From positions 1 to 53,787 of the forward strand of contig NZ_DASYHS010000035.1 of assembly GCF_035998295.1 (NCBI RefSeq): a stretch of DNA of 53,787 nucleotides, in the 5' to 3' direction. Under the pieces are notes generated by a model, which did not search any database, had not been told where the DNA came from, and saw only the letters and a program-made list of their open reading frames with translations. The stretch is from DASYHS01 sp035998295 (GTDB lineage Bacteria; Pseudomonadota; Alphaproteobacteria; Azospirillales; Azospirillaceae). This document shows positions 8,598 through 16,347 of this stretch, in pieces; within the stretch, counting starts at the first letter, position 1; the number at the start of each line of letters is the position of its first letter. A program made the position numbers and the translations under genes.

Positions 8598-9485
8598 ATG
8601 AAAGTCATCCCCACGATACACGCCCTTCGGGCGGAGCTGGCGGCCGCGCGCGGGCGGGAACGGACGATCGGCCTCGTCCCGACCATGGGCTACCTCCACG
8701 AAGGCCATCTGACGCTGGCGGGCCGCGCGCGGCGCGACAACGACGTCGTCGTGGCCAGCATCTTCGTGAACCCGATCCAGTTCGGCCCCGGCGAGGACTA
8801 CGAGTCCTATCCCCGGGACCTCGACCGCGACGTGTCGCTGCTCGCGGCCGCCGGCGTGGACGTCGTCTTCGCGCCCCCGGTCCGGGAAATCTACCCGACG
8901 CCGCCGAAGACCTTCGTCGAGGTGCCGCATATCGGCTCGCTGCTGGAGGGCGCGGTCCGGCCCGCCTATTTCCGCGGAGTCGCCACCGTCGTCTCGAAGC
9001 TGTTCAACATCGTCCAGCCGACCAGGGCCTATTTCGGCGAGAAGGACTACCAGCAGGTGATGGTGATCCGCCAGATGGTGGCGGACCTGTCCTTCCCGGT
9101 GGAGATCGTCCCGGTACCCACCGTGCGCGAGAGCGACGGGCTCGCGCTCAGCTCGCGCAACGTCTACCTGACCCCGGAGGAGAGACGGGCGTCGCTGCGC
9201 CTCAGCCAGGCGCTGGCCGAGGCGCAGGCGATGGTGCGGCGGGGCGTCGAGAGCCCCGCGGCACTGGAGGCGCATCTGCGCCGCTACATCGCCGAGGAGC
9301 CGCTGGCCCGCATCGACCTCGTCGCCGTGCGCGACGCCGACACGATCGAGGAAACCGGCGACCGCCTGCCGGGCCGGGTCCTCGTGCTCCTGTTCGTCCG
9401 CTTCGGCAAGGCGCAGCTGCTCGACCACGTCGTCATCGACCGCGGCGACCCGGCGGCGGAAGGCTTGCGGGCGACGGGCGGATGA
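8598..9485 (+). CDS. panC: Pantoate--beta-alanine ligase, first copy
   Basis: The 295-residue protein is a full-length PanC with VPTMGYLHEGHLTL (ATP-binding HIGH-type motif), FVNPIQFGPGEDYESYPR, FRGVATVVSKLFNI, YFGEKDYQQVMVIR and ALSSRNVYL (KMSKS-like loop). PanC adenylates pantoate and joins it to beta-alanine to give pantothenate. It is embedded in the operon: it starts 23 bases after the condensation gene and overlaps the decarboxylase gene by 4 bases, so the amine it uses may come from that decarboxylase. A second panC lies at 13643. The catalytic motifs visible here are intact, but relaxed amine specificity cannot be excluded. Confidence 0.93.
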   Translation: MKVIPTIHALRAELAAARGRERTIGLVPTMGYLHEGHLTLAGRARRDNDVVVASIFVNPIQFGPGEDYESYPRDLDRDVSLLAAAGVDVVFAPPVREIYPTPPKTFVEVPHIGSLLEGAVRPAYFRGVATVVSKLFNIVQPTRAYFGEKDYQQVMVIRQMVADLSFPVEIVPVPTVRESDGLALSSRNVYLTPEERRASLRLSQALAEAQAMVRRGVESPAALEAHLRRYIAEEPLARIDLVAVRDADTIEETGDRLPGRVLVLLFVRFGKAQLLDHVVIDRGDPAAEGLRATGG

Positions 9486-10969
9486 CGATGCCCGGCACGC
9501 CCGATCCCCACCACCTGCACGTCGATCCCGAGGACGTCCGGAAATTCGGCCACCGCATGGTGGACATCGTCGTCGAGCACCTGGCCGACCCCGGCGGCCG
9601 GCCCGTCTACCCGCCGCCGCGGACCCCGGCGGAGGCCGCGGCCCTCCTGGGGCGGACGCCGCCGTGGGAAGGGTCCGACCCGATGGCGCTTCTGGAACGC
9701 CTGCGTCGCGACCTCGTGCCGGCCTCGGCGAACTTCCTCCATCCCGGCATCATGGCCTGGGTCGCCGCCACGCCCCTGCCTCTGCCCGGCCTGCTGGACG
9801 GCCTGCTCGGCGCGCTGCGCATCTTCCCCCACGCCTGGAAGCTGACGCCGGGCAGCATCCAGATGGAACTCACGGTCGGCCGCTGGCTCGCGCAGATGGT
9901 CGGCTTCCCGGACGACGCCTTCGGCTACGTGACGACGGGCGGCACGATGGCGAACCTCTACGGGCTCGCGGCCGCGAGATGCGACCGGGCGGGCTGGGAC
10001 ATGCGCGAGCGCGGCGTGGCGGGCGGCCCGGGACTGACCGTCTACGCCTCCGAGCACGCCCATATCTGCATCGAGCAGAGCCTCGCGCTGCTGGGGCTGG
10101 GCACCGCCAACCTGCGCCGCATCGCCCTCGACGAGGGGTCCCGCCTGCGCTGCGACCTGCTCCTGGCCGCCATCGAACGGGACCGCGGCGACGGGCTGAG
10201 GCCGATCTGCGTCGTCGGCACGGCGGGGACCACGCCGACCGGCGCGGTGGACCCGCTCGACGCGATCGCGGACGTCGCGCAGGAGAACGGGCTCTGGTAC
10301 CACGTCGACGGCTCCTACGGCGCGCTGGCGGCGCTCGACCCGCGCAAGCGGCCCCTGTTCGCCGGGCTGGCCCGCGCGGACTCGCTCGCCGTCGACCCGC
10401 ATAAATGGCTGAACATCCCCTTCGAAGCCGGCTGCATCCTCGTCAAGGACAAGGCCTGCCTGGAACGGGCCTTCGGCTGCGTGCCGGCCTATCTGTCCGG
10501 CGGGGATTCGTCCGCGGGGCACGATCACTGGCATTACGGCTTCGAGCTCACCCGCGCCGACCGGGCGACCAAGATCTGGCTCGCGCTGAGCCAGTACGGC
10601 GTCCGGGCCTTCGCGGACATGGTCTCTGCGCACAACGACCTCGCGGCCGGGCTGCACGGCCTCCTGCTGCTCGACCCGGACTTCGAGCCGGTGCACGTCC
10701 CCAGCCTGAGCGTGCTGTGCTTCCGCTATGCCCCGCGGGGGCTGCCCGACCATGCGGTCGACCGCGTCAACGGCCGCATCGAGGGCCAGCTCAACGCCCG
10801 CGGACGCGTGGCCGTCGCCGGCAGCGCATTCCGAGGCAGGCCCGTGCTCCGCGTGTGCTTCGTCAACCATCGGACGTCCTGGGCGGACGTCCTGGCCGCC
10901 GTCGAGGAGATACGCGAGGTCGGCAAGGGCCTCGCGGACGCCTCCCGGCGGGAAGCGGCCGCCGTCTGA
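9482..10969 (+). CDS. PLP-dependent group II amino acid decarboxylase
   Basis: The 495-residue enzyme matches the aromatic-amino-acid/DABA/glutamate-type decarboxylase fold. It has an N-terminal FLHPGIMAWVAATPLPLPG segment, VTTGGTMANLYGLAAAR, a base-stacking region VYASEHAHICIEQS, HVDGSYGALAAL, and the PLP lysine in VDPHKWLNIPFEAG (Lys308). It converts an L-amino acid into an amine plus CO2. The start overlaps panC (ATGA), which suggests that its product is the amine partner of the pantoate ligase. PLP-type decarboxylases making beta-alanine from aspartate (PanP in Vibrio) are known and would complete a pantothenate route, but aromatic or other amines are equally open. The next gene follows after 23 bases. 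Confidence 0.9.
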   Translation: MTMPGTPDPHHLHVDPEDVRKFGHRMVDIVVEHLADPGGRPVYPPPRTPAEAAALLGRTPPWEGSDPMALLERLRRDLVPASANFLHPGIMAWVAATPLPLPGLLDGLLGALRIFPHAWKLTPGSIQMELTVGRWLAQMVGFPDDAFGYVTTGGTMANLYGLAAARCDRAGWDMRERGVAGGPGLTVYASEHAHICIEQSLALLGLGTANLRRIALDEGSRLRCDLLLAAIERDRGDGLRPICVVGTAGTTPTGAVDPLDAIADVAQENGLWYHVDGSYGALAALDPRKRPLFAGLARADSLAVDPHKWLNIPFEAGCILVKDKACLERAFGCVPAYLSGGDSSAGHDHWHYGFELTRADRATKIWLALSQYGVRAFADMVSAHNDLAAGLHGLLLLDPDFEPVHVPSLSVLCFRYAPRGLPDHAVDRVNGRIEGQLNARGRVAVAGSAFRGRPVLRVCFVNHRTSWADVLAAVEEIREVGKGLADASRREAAAV

Positions 10970-10992
10970 TCCCCAAGCGAGAGGCACCGACC

Positions 10993-11970
10993 ATGCCGCC
11001 AGTCACGCTCTCCGGAACCGCCACCTCGACCGGCCGGAGCCTTCCGATCGAGGAGGCCGCGCGCAAGCCCGGGGACGCCGCGGCCATCGCCGCCCTGCGC
11101 GAGGACGGCTTCGACCGCTTCGTCGCGGCCGAGCGCACCGTGGTCGACCTCGTGGCCGAGGCCATCGAAAAGGGACTGGAGCGGAACCACCTCCTGGCCG
11201 AAGACGTGGACGCCGTCGTCTTCTCCACCGAAAGCTTCTGGGACACCGGGGTCGAGCGGTCCGCCGACACCCTCCCGGAAGGTAGGCGCATCCGCGACGG
11301 GCTGTTCGAGGCGATGTCCAGGCTCGGGCTGCGCAACGCGTACCCCTATGCGAGCTGGCTGTCGAGCTGCGCCAATCTCGGGCCGGCCCTGGTCCTGGCG
11401 AAGAGCCTCGTGGAGACCGGGCAGCACGCGCGCGTGCTCGTCGCCCTGGCCGACAGGCAGCCGGCCGCCCTGGGTCCGCTGATGGACAATGGCGCCTCCG
11501 TGTACAGCGACCTGGCCGTATGCTGCACCCTGGACCGGCGCGACGCCGGGTACCGCGTCGAGCGCGTCGTGTCCCACGCCTCCCCCGGCCTGGCGACCCT
11601 GCGAGCGCCCGATGCCGGCCCGAACTTCGTGCTCGAGACCAACCGCGCGGTCAAGGCGCTCGGGCGGAAGTTCCGCGCCGCCACCGGCAAGGGATGCGAC
11701 GCCTACCGGCTCGTGCTGACGAACAACTACAACCTGCATTCGCTGAAGATCATCTGCGACGCGCTCGGCATCGACGGGGCCGCGGTGCGGCGCGACACCC
11801 GCGCGGACATCGCCCACGGCAACGCGAGCGATCCCCTCGTCACGCTGGACCACCTCACCCAGGCCGACGCCGTCGCGGACGGCGAGGAGGTCCTGCTGCT
11901 GTCGACGGGCGTGTATTGCTGGAGCCTGGTCGTCCTGCGCCGGGCGGCGCCGTCGAAAGTCCGCCCATGA
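10993..11970 (+). CDS. KAS III (FabH)-like thiolase-fold enzyme lacking the usual catalytic His
   Basis: The 325-residue protein has the ketosynthase III fold pattern: DVDAVVFSTE near residues 72-80, the nucleophile in SWLSSCANLGPALVLAK (Cys126), and a C-terminal half with LVLTNNYNLHSLKI and IAHGNASDPLVTL. FabH enzymes use Cys-His-Asn with HQAN and GNTS-like motifs. Here the first reads NNYN (244-247), so the His position is Asn, while Asn277 in GNAS is kept. A neighbouring His249 might substitute. Decarboxylative condensation is therefore doubtful. KAS III relatives that act as acyltransferases onto hydroxyl or amine groups are known, and such a role (for example esterifying pantoate) would fit this cluster. 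It overlaps the next gene by 4 bases. Confidence 0.82.
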   Translation: MPPVTLSGTATSTGRSLPIEEAARKPGDAAAIAALREDGFDRFVAAERTVVDLVAEAIEKGLERNHLLAEDVDAVVFSTESFWDTGVERSADTLPEGRRIRDGLFEAMSRLGLRNAYPYASWLSSCANLGPALVLAKSLVETGQHARVLVALADRQPAALGPLMDNGASVYSDLAVCCTLDRRDAGYRVERVVSHASPGLATLRAPDAGPNFVLETNRAVKALGRKFRAATGKGCDAYRLVLTNNYNLHSLKIICDALGIDGAAVRRDTRADIAHGNASDPLVTLDHLTQADAVADGEEVLLLSTGVYCWSLVVLRRAAPSKVRP

Positions 11971-12830
11971 CGACGGTCTCCTTCATCGGCGCCGGCCGGG
12001 TCGCGTCCGTCCTGGGCAGGGCGCTGTCGGCGCGCGGCGTCCAGGTCGCGTGCGTCGCCAGCCGGCGCGACGCCTCCGCCCGCCGGCTGGCGGCGGCGCT
12101 GCCGGGATGCGAGGCCGGTCCCGCGCAGGCCGCGGCCGCCCGTTCCGACGTGGTCTTCGTGACCGTGCCGGACGACGCCCTCGCCGAAGTGGCGTCCTCG
12201 CTGTCGTGGCGCCCCGGATCGGTCGTCCTGCATTGCAGCGGCGGCACGGAAGTCGGCGTCCTCGCCCCCGCCGCATCGGCGGGCGCGCTTACGGGCGGCT
12301 TTCATCCGCTGCAGAACTTCGCCGATCCCGACATCGCGCTCGGCATGCTGGAGGGATGCGCGGTGGCCGTGGAGGGCGACGGACGCGTGGCCGTGCTGCT
12401 GGAGCGGTTCGCGGCGCTGCTGGGCATGACGCCGATACGGCTGCCGCCGGAGGCGAGGACGCGCTACCACGCCGGCGCGAACTACGCGGCCAGCTTCCTG
12501 CTGTCGGCCCTGGGCGAGGCGGTGGCGCTGTGGCGGAGCTTCGGCGTGGACGAGGACGAGGCCCTGCGCGCCCTCCTGCCGCTGTCCCGGGCGACGCTGG
12601 AGGCCGTCGCGAAGGGCGGGCTGGCCCATGGCCTGTCGGGCCCCTTCTCGCGCGGCGATGCGGGCGCCGTCGCCGCGCATCTCGACCATCTCGGCCGCCT
12701 CGGCGCCGACCACGCGGACTTCTACCGGTCCGTCGGCAGGCGCCAAGTGGAGATCGCCGCGGCGGCGGGGCGGCTGGAACCGGGACGGCTGCGCCGAATG
12801 ACGGACATCCTGCGGGAGGGCACGCCATGA
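11967..12830 (+). CDS. Rossmann-like/DUF2520 NAD(P)-dependent reductase, candidate PanG-type ketopantoate reductase
   Basis: The 287-residue protein opens with a dinucleotide fold (VSFIGAGRVASVLGRAL, residues 4-20) followed by ASRR, which suggests NADPH preference. A mid-domain VVLHCSGGTEVGVL and GGFHPLQNFADPD follow, and an all-helical C-terminal half carries YHAGANYAASFLLSALGEA. This is the Rossmann-like plus DUF2520 architecture. From memory, members of this class have been shown to reduce ketopantoate (PanG of Francisella); that link should be confirmed. In this operon ketopantoate reduction between PanB and PanC is the missing step, so the assignment is attractive. It overlaps both neighbours by 4 bases. 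Confidence 0.78.
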   Translation: MTTVSFIGAGRVASVLGRALSARGVQVACVASRRDASARRLAAALPGCEAGPAQAAAARSDVVFVTVPDDALAEVASSLSWRPGSVVLHCSGGTEVGVLAPAASAGALTGGFHPLQNFADPDIALGMLEGCAVAVEGDGRVAVLLERFAALLGMTPIRLPPEARTRYHAGANYAASFLLSALGEAVALWRSFGVDEDEALRALLPLSRATLEAVAKGGLAHGLSGPFSRGDAGAVAAHLDHLGRLGADHADFYRSVGRRQVEIAAAAGRLEPGRLRRMTDILREGTP

Positions 12831-13570
12831 ACGCTGCGACGCCGCGCGAACCGGGTGCAACCCTGCTCCGGCAGCTGGCCCTGGGATGCCGCATCCTGTC
12901 GCTGCACGGGCACGACGACTTCAACCAGGGCCAGTTCTCCGCCCGGCTGCGGGGCGGCGGCGATTTCCGGATCAAGGCCGCCCGCCGGGGCTTCGACGAC
13001 GCGGCGCCGGAAGACATGGTGACCTGCCCGGTATCGCGGGAGGGCGAGCCGCCGCCCGAAGCGCCGCCGGAAACCCCGCTGCACCAGGCGATCTACGCCG
13101 CGCGCCCCGACGTCGGCGCCGTCGTCCACTCCCATGCCGAGCACGCGACCGTCTTCGGGGCGACCGATCTCGACATCGTGCCCCTCTCGCACGAAGGCTC
13201 GTTCTTCCAGGGAAGGGTCGGCCGTTTCGAGGAGACGAGCCACACCATCCTCGACCACGACGTCGCCGACGCGGTGGCGCGTGCGCTCGGCCGGAACGAC
13301 GGTCTGTTCCTGTGCAACCATGGCCTCGTCGTGGTCGCGCCGACCGCCCGCCAGGCGGTGGTCCTGACATTGATGCTGGAGCGGGCCTGCCGCCTGCAGC
13401 TCCTCGCCGAGGCCGCCGGACGCCCCTACCGCACCAGCCGCGCCGACGAGGTCGAGGCGAAGCGCCGCTACATCTATTCGGACGTCGCCCTGCGCAACTA
13501 CTGGGACCATGCCGCCCAGGCCGCGGTCCGCGCCTTCCCGGAAGCGGCGGCCTGGCACTCCCGGCAATAG
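12827..13570 (+). CDS. Class II aldolase/adducin-family protein
   Basis: The 247-residue protein carries the zinc ligands of class II (fuculose-phosphate-type) aldolases: GAVVHSHAEHATVFG (HxH) and a third His in GLFLCNHGLVVVAPT. It also has an N-terminal LGCRILSLHGHDDFNQGQFS and a C-terminal YIYSDVALRNYWDH. Family members cleave or form C-C bonds beside a hydroxyl, or decarboxylate and epimerise. In a pantoate cluster it could add or remove a formaldehyde or aldehyde unit, but the substrate is unknown. It starts with an ATGA overlap on the reductase gene and is followed by a 72-base gap before the second panC, the widest gap inside the cluster. Confidence 0.85.
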   Translation: MNAATPREPGATLLRQLALGCRILSLHGHDDFNQGQFSARLRGGGDFRIKAARRGFDDAAPEDMVTCPVSREGEPPPEAPPETPLHQAIYAARPDVGAVVHSHAEHATVFGATDLDIVPLSHEGSFFQGRVGRFEETSHTILDHDVADAVARALGRNDGLFLCNHGLVVVAPTARQAVVLTLMLERACRLQLLAEAAGRPYRTSRADEVEAKRRYIYSDVALRNYWDHAAQAAVRAFPEAAAWHSRQ

Positions 13571-13642
13571 GCGGCGACGGACCCTTTCCGCAGGGCTGAC
13601 AGCCTGTTATGGTGCGGCGCACAACCGCGTCGGGGGCGGCTC

Positions 13643-14506
13643 ATGAAAGTGATTTCCACGATCCGCGAGCTCCGCGCGGCGCTGGGCCCGCACCGCCTGC
13701 TCGGGCGGACCATCGGGTTCGTTCCCACCATGGGCTATCTGCACGAGGGGCACCTGACGCTCGCGCGGCACGCGCGGCGCGACACCGATATCGTCGTGGC
13801 CAGCATCTTCGTGAACCCGCTCCAGTTCGGCCCCGGCGAGGACTACGAGGCCTATCCCCGGGACGTCGACCGCGACCGCGCGATGCTGGAAAGCGTCGGC
13901 ACGGACTATCTCTTCTCGCCCCCGGTCCGGGAGATGTACCCGACGCGGCCCGACACCTACGTCGATGTCCCGCATCTGGGCTCGATGCTGGAGGGGGCCG
14001 TGCGCCCCGACCATTTCCGCGGCGTCGCCACCGTCGTCACCAAGCTGTTCAACATCGTCCAGCCGACCAGGGCCTATTTCGGCGAGAAGGACTACCAGCA
14101 GGTCATGGTGATCCGCCGGATGGTAAGCGACCTGTCGATGCCGGTCGAGATCGTCCCGGTCCCGACGGTGCGCGACGAGGACGGCGTGGCGCTCAGCTCG
14201 CGCAACGTCTACCTGACCCCGGAGGAACGGCGCGCGGCGGTGCGGCTGAACCGGGCGCTGGCGCTGGCCCGCTCCCTCGTCGATGAAGGCATCGCGAGCC
14301 CGGCGGCGCTGGAACGGCGCCTGCGGGACTACATCTGCGAGGAACCGCTGGCCGGGATCGACCTGGTCGCGATCCGCGACGCCGACACGCTGGAAGACCC
14401 GGGCGACGCCTTCCCGGACCGCATCCTGGTGCTGCTGTTCGTCCGCTTCGGCAAGGCCCGGCTGCTGGACCAGGTCGTCATCGAGAACCGGAAGGCGGAA
14501 GGCTGA
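13643..14506 (+). CDS. panC: Pantoate--beta-alanine ligase, second copy
   Basis: The 287-residue protein is a second full-length PanC with all the motifs of the first (VPTMGYLHEGHLTL, VNPLQFGPGEDYEAYPR, YFGEKDYQQVMVIR, ALSSRNVYL). By eye the two copies are roughly 70% identical in protein and share a 62-base identical stretch (8997-9058 and 14042-14103). It ends the cluster, and its stop codon is inside a hairpin shared with the convergent gene at 14519. One copy may supply vitamin B5 and the other may serve the secondary pathway; which is which is not visible. The 72-base gap before it may hold a separate weak promoter, but I could not define one. Confidence 0.93.
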   Translation: MKVISTIRELRAALGPHRLLGRTIGFVPTMGYLHEGHLTLARHARRDTDIVVASIFVNPLQFGPGEDYEAYPRDVDRDRAMLESVGTDYLFSPPVREMYPTRPDTYVDVPHLGSMLEGAVRPDHFRGVATVVTKLFNIVQPTRAYFGEKDYQQVMVIRRMVSDLSMPVEIVPVPTVRDEDGVALSSRNVYLTPEERRAAVRLNRALALARSLVDEGIASPAALERRLRDYICEEPLAGIDLVAIRDADTLEDPGDAFPDRILVLLFVRFGKARLLDQVVIENRKAEG

Positions 14507-14521
14507 CGGCGTCCGCCGTCA
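14504..14521. terminator. Short hairpin joining two convergent stop codons
   Basis: TGACGGC (14504-14510) pairs with GCCGTCA (14515-14521) around a 4-base loop. The left arm contains the TGA of panC and the right arm contains the TGA of the minus-strand DUF1194 gene. There is no T-tract on either side, so efficient factor-independent termination is uncertain; it may instead protect 3' ends. Confidence 0.4.
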
Positions 14522-15265
14522 CTCCGGATCCGACGACGCCACCACCACCCGCGGCCCGGGCAGGCCGGCGATCTCGCGCACCATCTTGGCCAGCACCGCG
14601 TCGCGAAAGCTGGTGCCTTCGTCCGCGGTGACCACGAAGGCGCCGAAGCCGCCGATGACCTCGCGCTCGTAGTTGTCCTCGAGCGGCTCCGCCTGATAGC
14701 CGGGGCGTCCGCCGCCGGGGGCCGCGATCGCCAGCGCGTTGATCGTGATCCCCGCCAGCACCGCCTCGTCGCGCGCCGCCGTGACCGGGCGGCCGCCGTA
14801 ATGGGGCGCGTCGCCCGAGACGTCGATCACCATGCGCAGGCCCTCGATCCCGTTCGTGCGCAACAGGACCGCGGCATGGTCGATGGCGCCGCCGATGGAG
14901 TTCCAGCCCGAGGCCGCGCGCGGAGCCGCGACCAGCGCCTCGGCGAAGGCGGCGGCCGACGGCTCGTCCTCGACCACCATCCAGTCGACGATGACGTGCT
15001 GGCTGTCCGCCCCGCCCCATTCCGTGAAGGCGAGCGCGATCCGGCCGAGCGGGCCGGAACGGATCGCGTCCAGGACCCGCGGGCTGGTCACGGCGGCGGC
15101 ATAGCCCTCGCGCTGGAAGCGCAGCTCCTCGTCGTCGATCGAACCGGACCCGTCGGCCGCGAGCACCAGTTCCAGGTCGACGGGCCCGATGCCGACGGGC
15201 TGCGCCGCGGCCCAGGGCGGGACGAAGGAGACGAGCAGGCACGCCATCGCCGCCATGCGGAACAT
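14519..15265 (-). CDS. DUF1194 von Willebrand-type secreted/periplasmic protein
   Basis: The 248-residue protein starts at ATG 15263-15265, behind a GGGAGG ribosome site; the frame is open further upstream, but that start is the better one. It begins with a signal peptide (MFRMAAMACLLVSFVPPWAA, cleaved near AQP). A VWA-like fold follows with the MIDAS motif AADGSGSIDDEE, GWNSIGGAIDHAA and MVIDVSGDAPHYGG. DUF1194 proteins are common in alphaproteobacteria and have no settled function. It is the last gene of the amidohydrolase-ABC operon, 43 bases after the binding-protein gene, which may be chance or may reflect a periplasmic role. Confidence 0.85.
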   Translation of the reverse strand: MFRMAAMACLLVSFVPPWAAAQPVGIGPVDLELVLAADGSGSIDDEELRFQREGYAAAVTSPRVLDAIRSGPLGRIALAFTEWGGADSQHVIVDWMVVEDEPSAAAFAEALVAAPRAASGWNSIGGAIDHAAVLLRTNGIEGLRMVIDVSGDAPHYGGRPVTAARDEAVLAGITINALAIAAPGGGRPGYQAEPLEDNYEREVIGGFGAFVVTADEGTSFRDAVLAKMVREIAGLPGPRVVVASSDPE

Positions 15266-15308
15266 CGCAACCTCCCTTCCCCTCTCGCCCCGGCTTCCGG
15301 TCAGCCGG

Positions 15309-16310
15309 TCACTGCGCCATCGCCTTTTCCCAGACATCGTGCGTCCAGGCGCCCTCAGGGGTCTCGTTTATGACCGGGTCGGACTGGCCCGACATCAGGA
15401 CCCCGACCGTCCGCTCGTAGGCTTCCGGATCGAGGCGGCCGGCCTCGTCGCCGGTCTTCGTGATCAGCTTGCCGACCTCCTCCAGCATCCTCGCCTGATG
15501 CTCCTCGGTCTGGGCGCCGGACGCGTCGTTCTCCAGCACGATCTCGACCGCCTCCTCCTGGTTCTCGATCGCGTATTCCCAGCCCTTCATCGACGCCTTC
15601 ACGAAGCGGGCCAGCTTGTCGACCATGGCCGGGTCCTGGAGGTTGGCCTCCAGCGTGTAGAGCCCGTCCTCGAGCGTGGCGACGCCCTGGTCCTCGTACT
15701 TGAAGACGATCAGCTCGGACTCCGGGATGCCGGCGTCGATGATCTGGCCGTACTCGTTGTAGGTCATCGTCGAGATGCATTCCGCCTGGCGCTGCAGGAT
15801 CGGGTCGACGTTGAAGCCCTGCTTGAGCACCCGCACGTCGGGATCGGCGCCGTCGGTCGAGAAGCCCAGCTTGCTCATCCAGGACAGGAAGGGATACTCG
15901 TTGCCCGCGAACCAGACGCCGAGCGTCTTGCCCTTGAAGTCCGTGGGCTGGGTGATGCCGCTGTCCTTGCGGCAGGTCAGCATCATGCCCGAGCGGTCGA
16001 AGGGCTGCGCGATGTTGACCAGCGGCACGCCCTTCTCGCGCGTCGCCAGCGCCGAGGGCATCCAGTCGACGACGACGTCCGCCCCGCCGCCCGCGATCAC
16101 CTGGGACGGGTTGATGTCGGGCCCGCCCGGCTTGATCGTGACGTCGAGCCCGACCTCGTCGTAGAAGCCCTTGGCCTCGGCGACGTAGTAGCCCGCGAAC
16201 TGCGCCTGGGTCACCCATTTGAGCTGCAGCGTCAGCGGGTCGGCAGCCTGCGCGACCGAGGCCGCGCCGACCATCGCGGCGGCGGCCGCGAAAACCGTCA
16301 GTGTCTTCAT
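15309..16310 (-). CDS. ABC transporter substrate-binding protein, NMT1/THI5-like (SsuA/ThiY family)
   Basis: The 333-residue protein has a signal peptide (MKTLTVFAAAAAMVGAASVA, cleaved after AQA). The NMT1/THI5 pattern follows: LTLQLKWVTQAQFAGYYVAE, GFYDEVGLDVTIKPGGPDI, then VIAGGGADVVVDWM. This family binds thiamine precursors, pyrimidines, nitrate, taurine or aromatic sulfonates. Its operon also encodes two permeases, an ATPase and an N-carbamoyl amidohydrolase, so a pyrimidine-, hydantoin- or ureido-type substrate is the best guess. It is transcribed after the permeases, an order seen in several pyrimidine importers of this group. Confidence 0.9.
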   Translation of the reverse strand: MKTLTVFAAAAAMVGAASVAQAADPLTLQLKWVTQAQFAGYYVAEAKGFYDEVGLDVTIKPGGPDINPSQVIAGGGADVVVDWMPSALATREKGVPLVNIAQPFDRSGMMLTCRKDSGITQPTDFKGKTLGVWFAGNEYPFLSWMSKLGFSTDGADPDVRVLKQGFNVDPILQRQAECISTMTYNEYGQIIDAGIPESELIVFKYEDQGVATLEDGLYTLEANLQDPAMVDKLARFVKASMKGWEYAIENQEEAVEIVLENDASGAQTEEHQARMLEEVGKLITKTGDEAGRLDPEAYERTVGVLMSGQSDPVINETPEGAWTHDVWEKAMAQ

Positions 16311-16347
16311 CGTCCCTGTTCTCCTCAGCCTCTTTTTTCGCGAGTGC

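Noticed and set aside
8598..14506. panC repeats as ends of a mobile element
   Set aside because: Both copies are intact genes in the same operon and no transposase, terminal inverted repeat or target duplication was seen; duplication is simpler.
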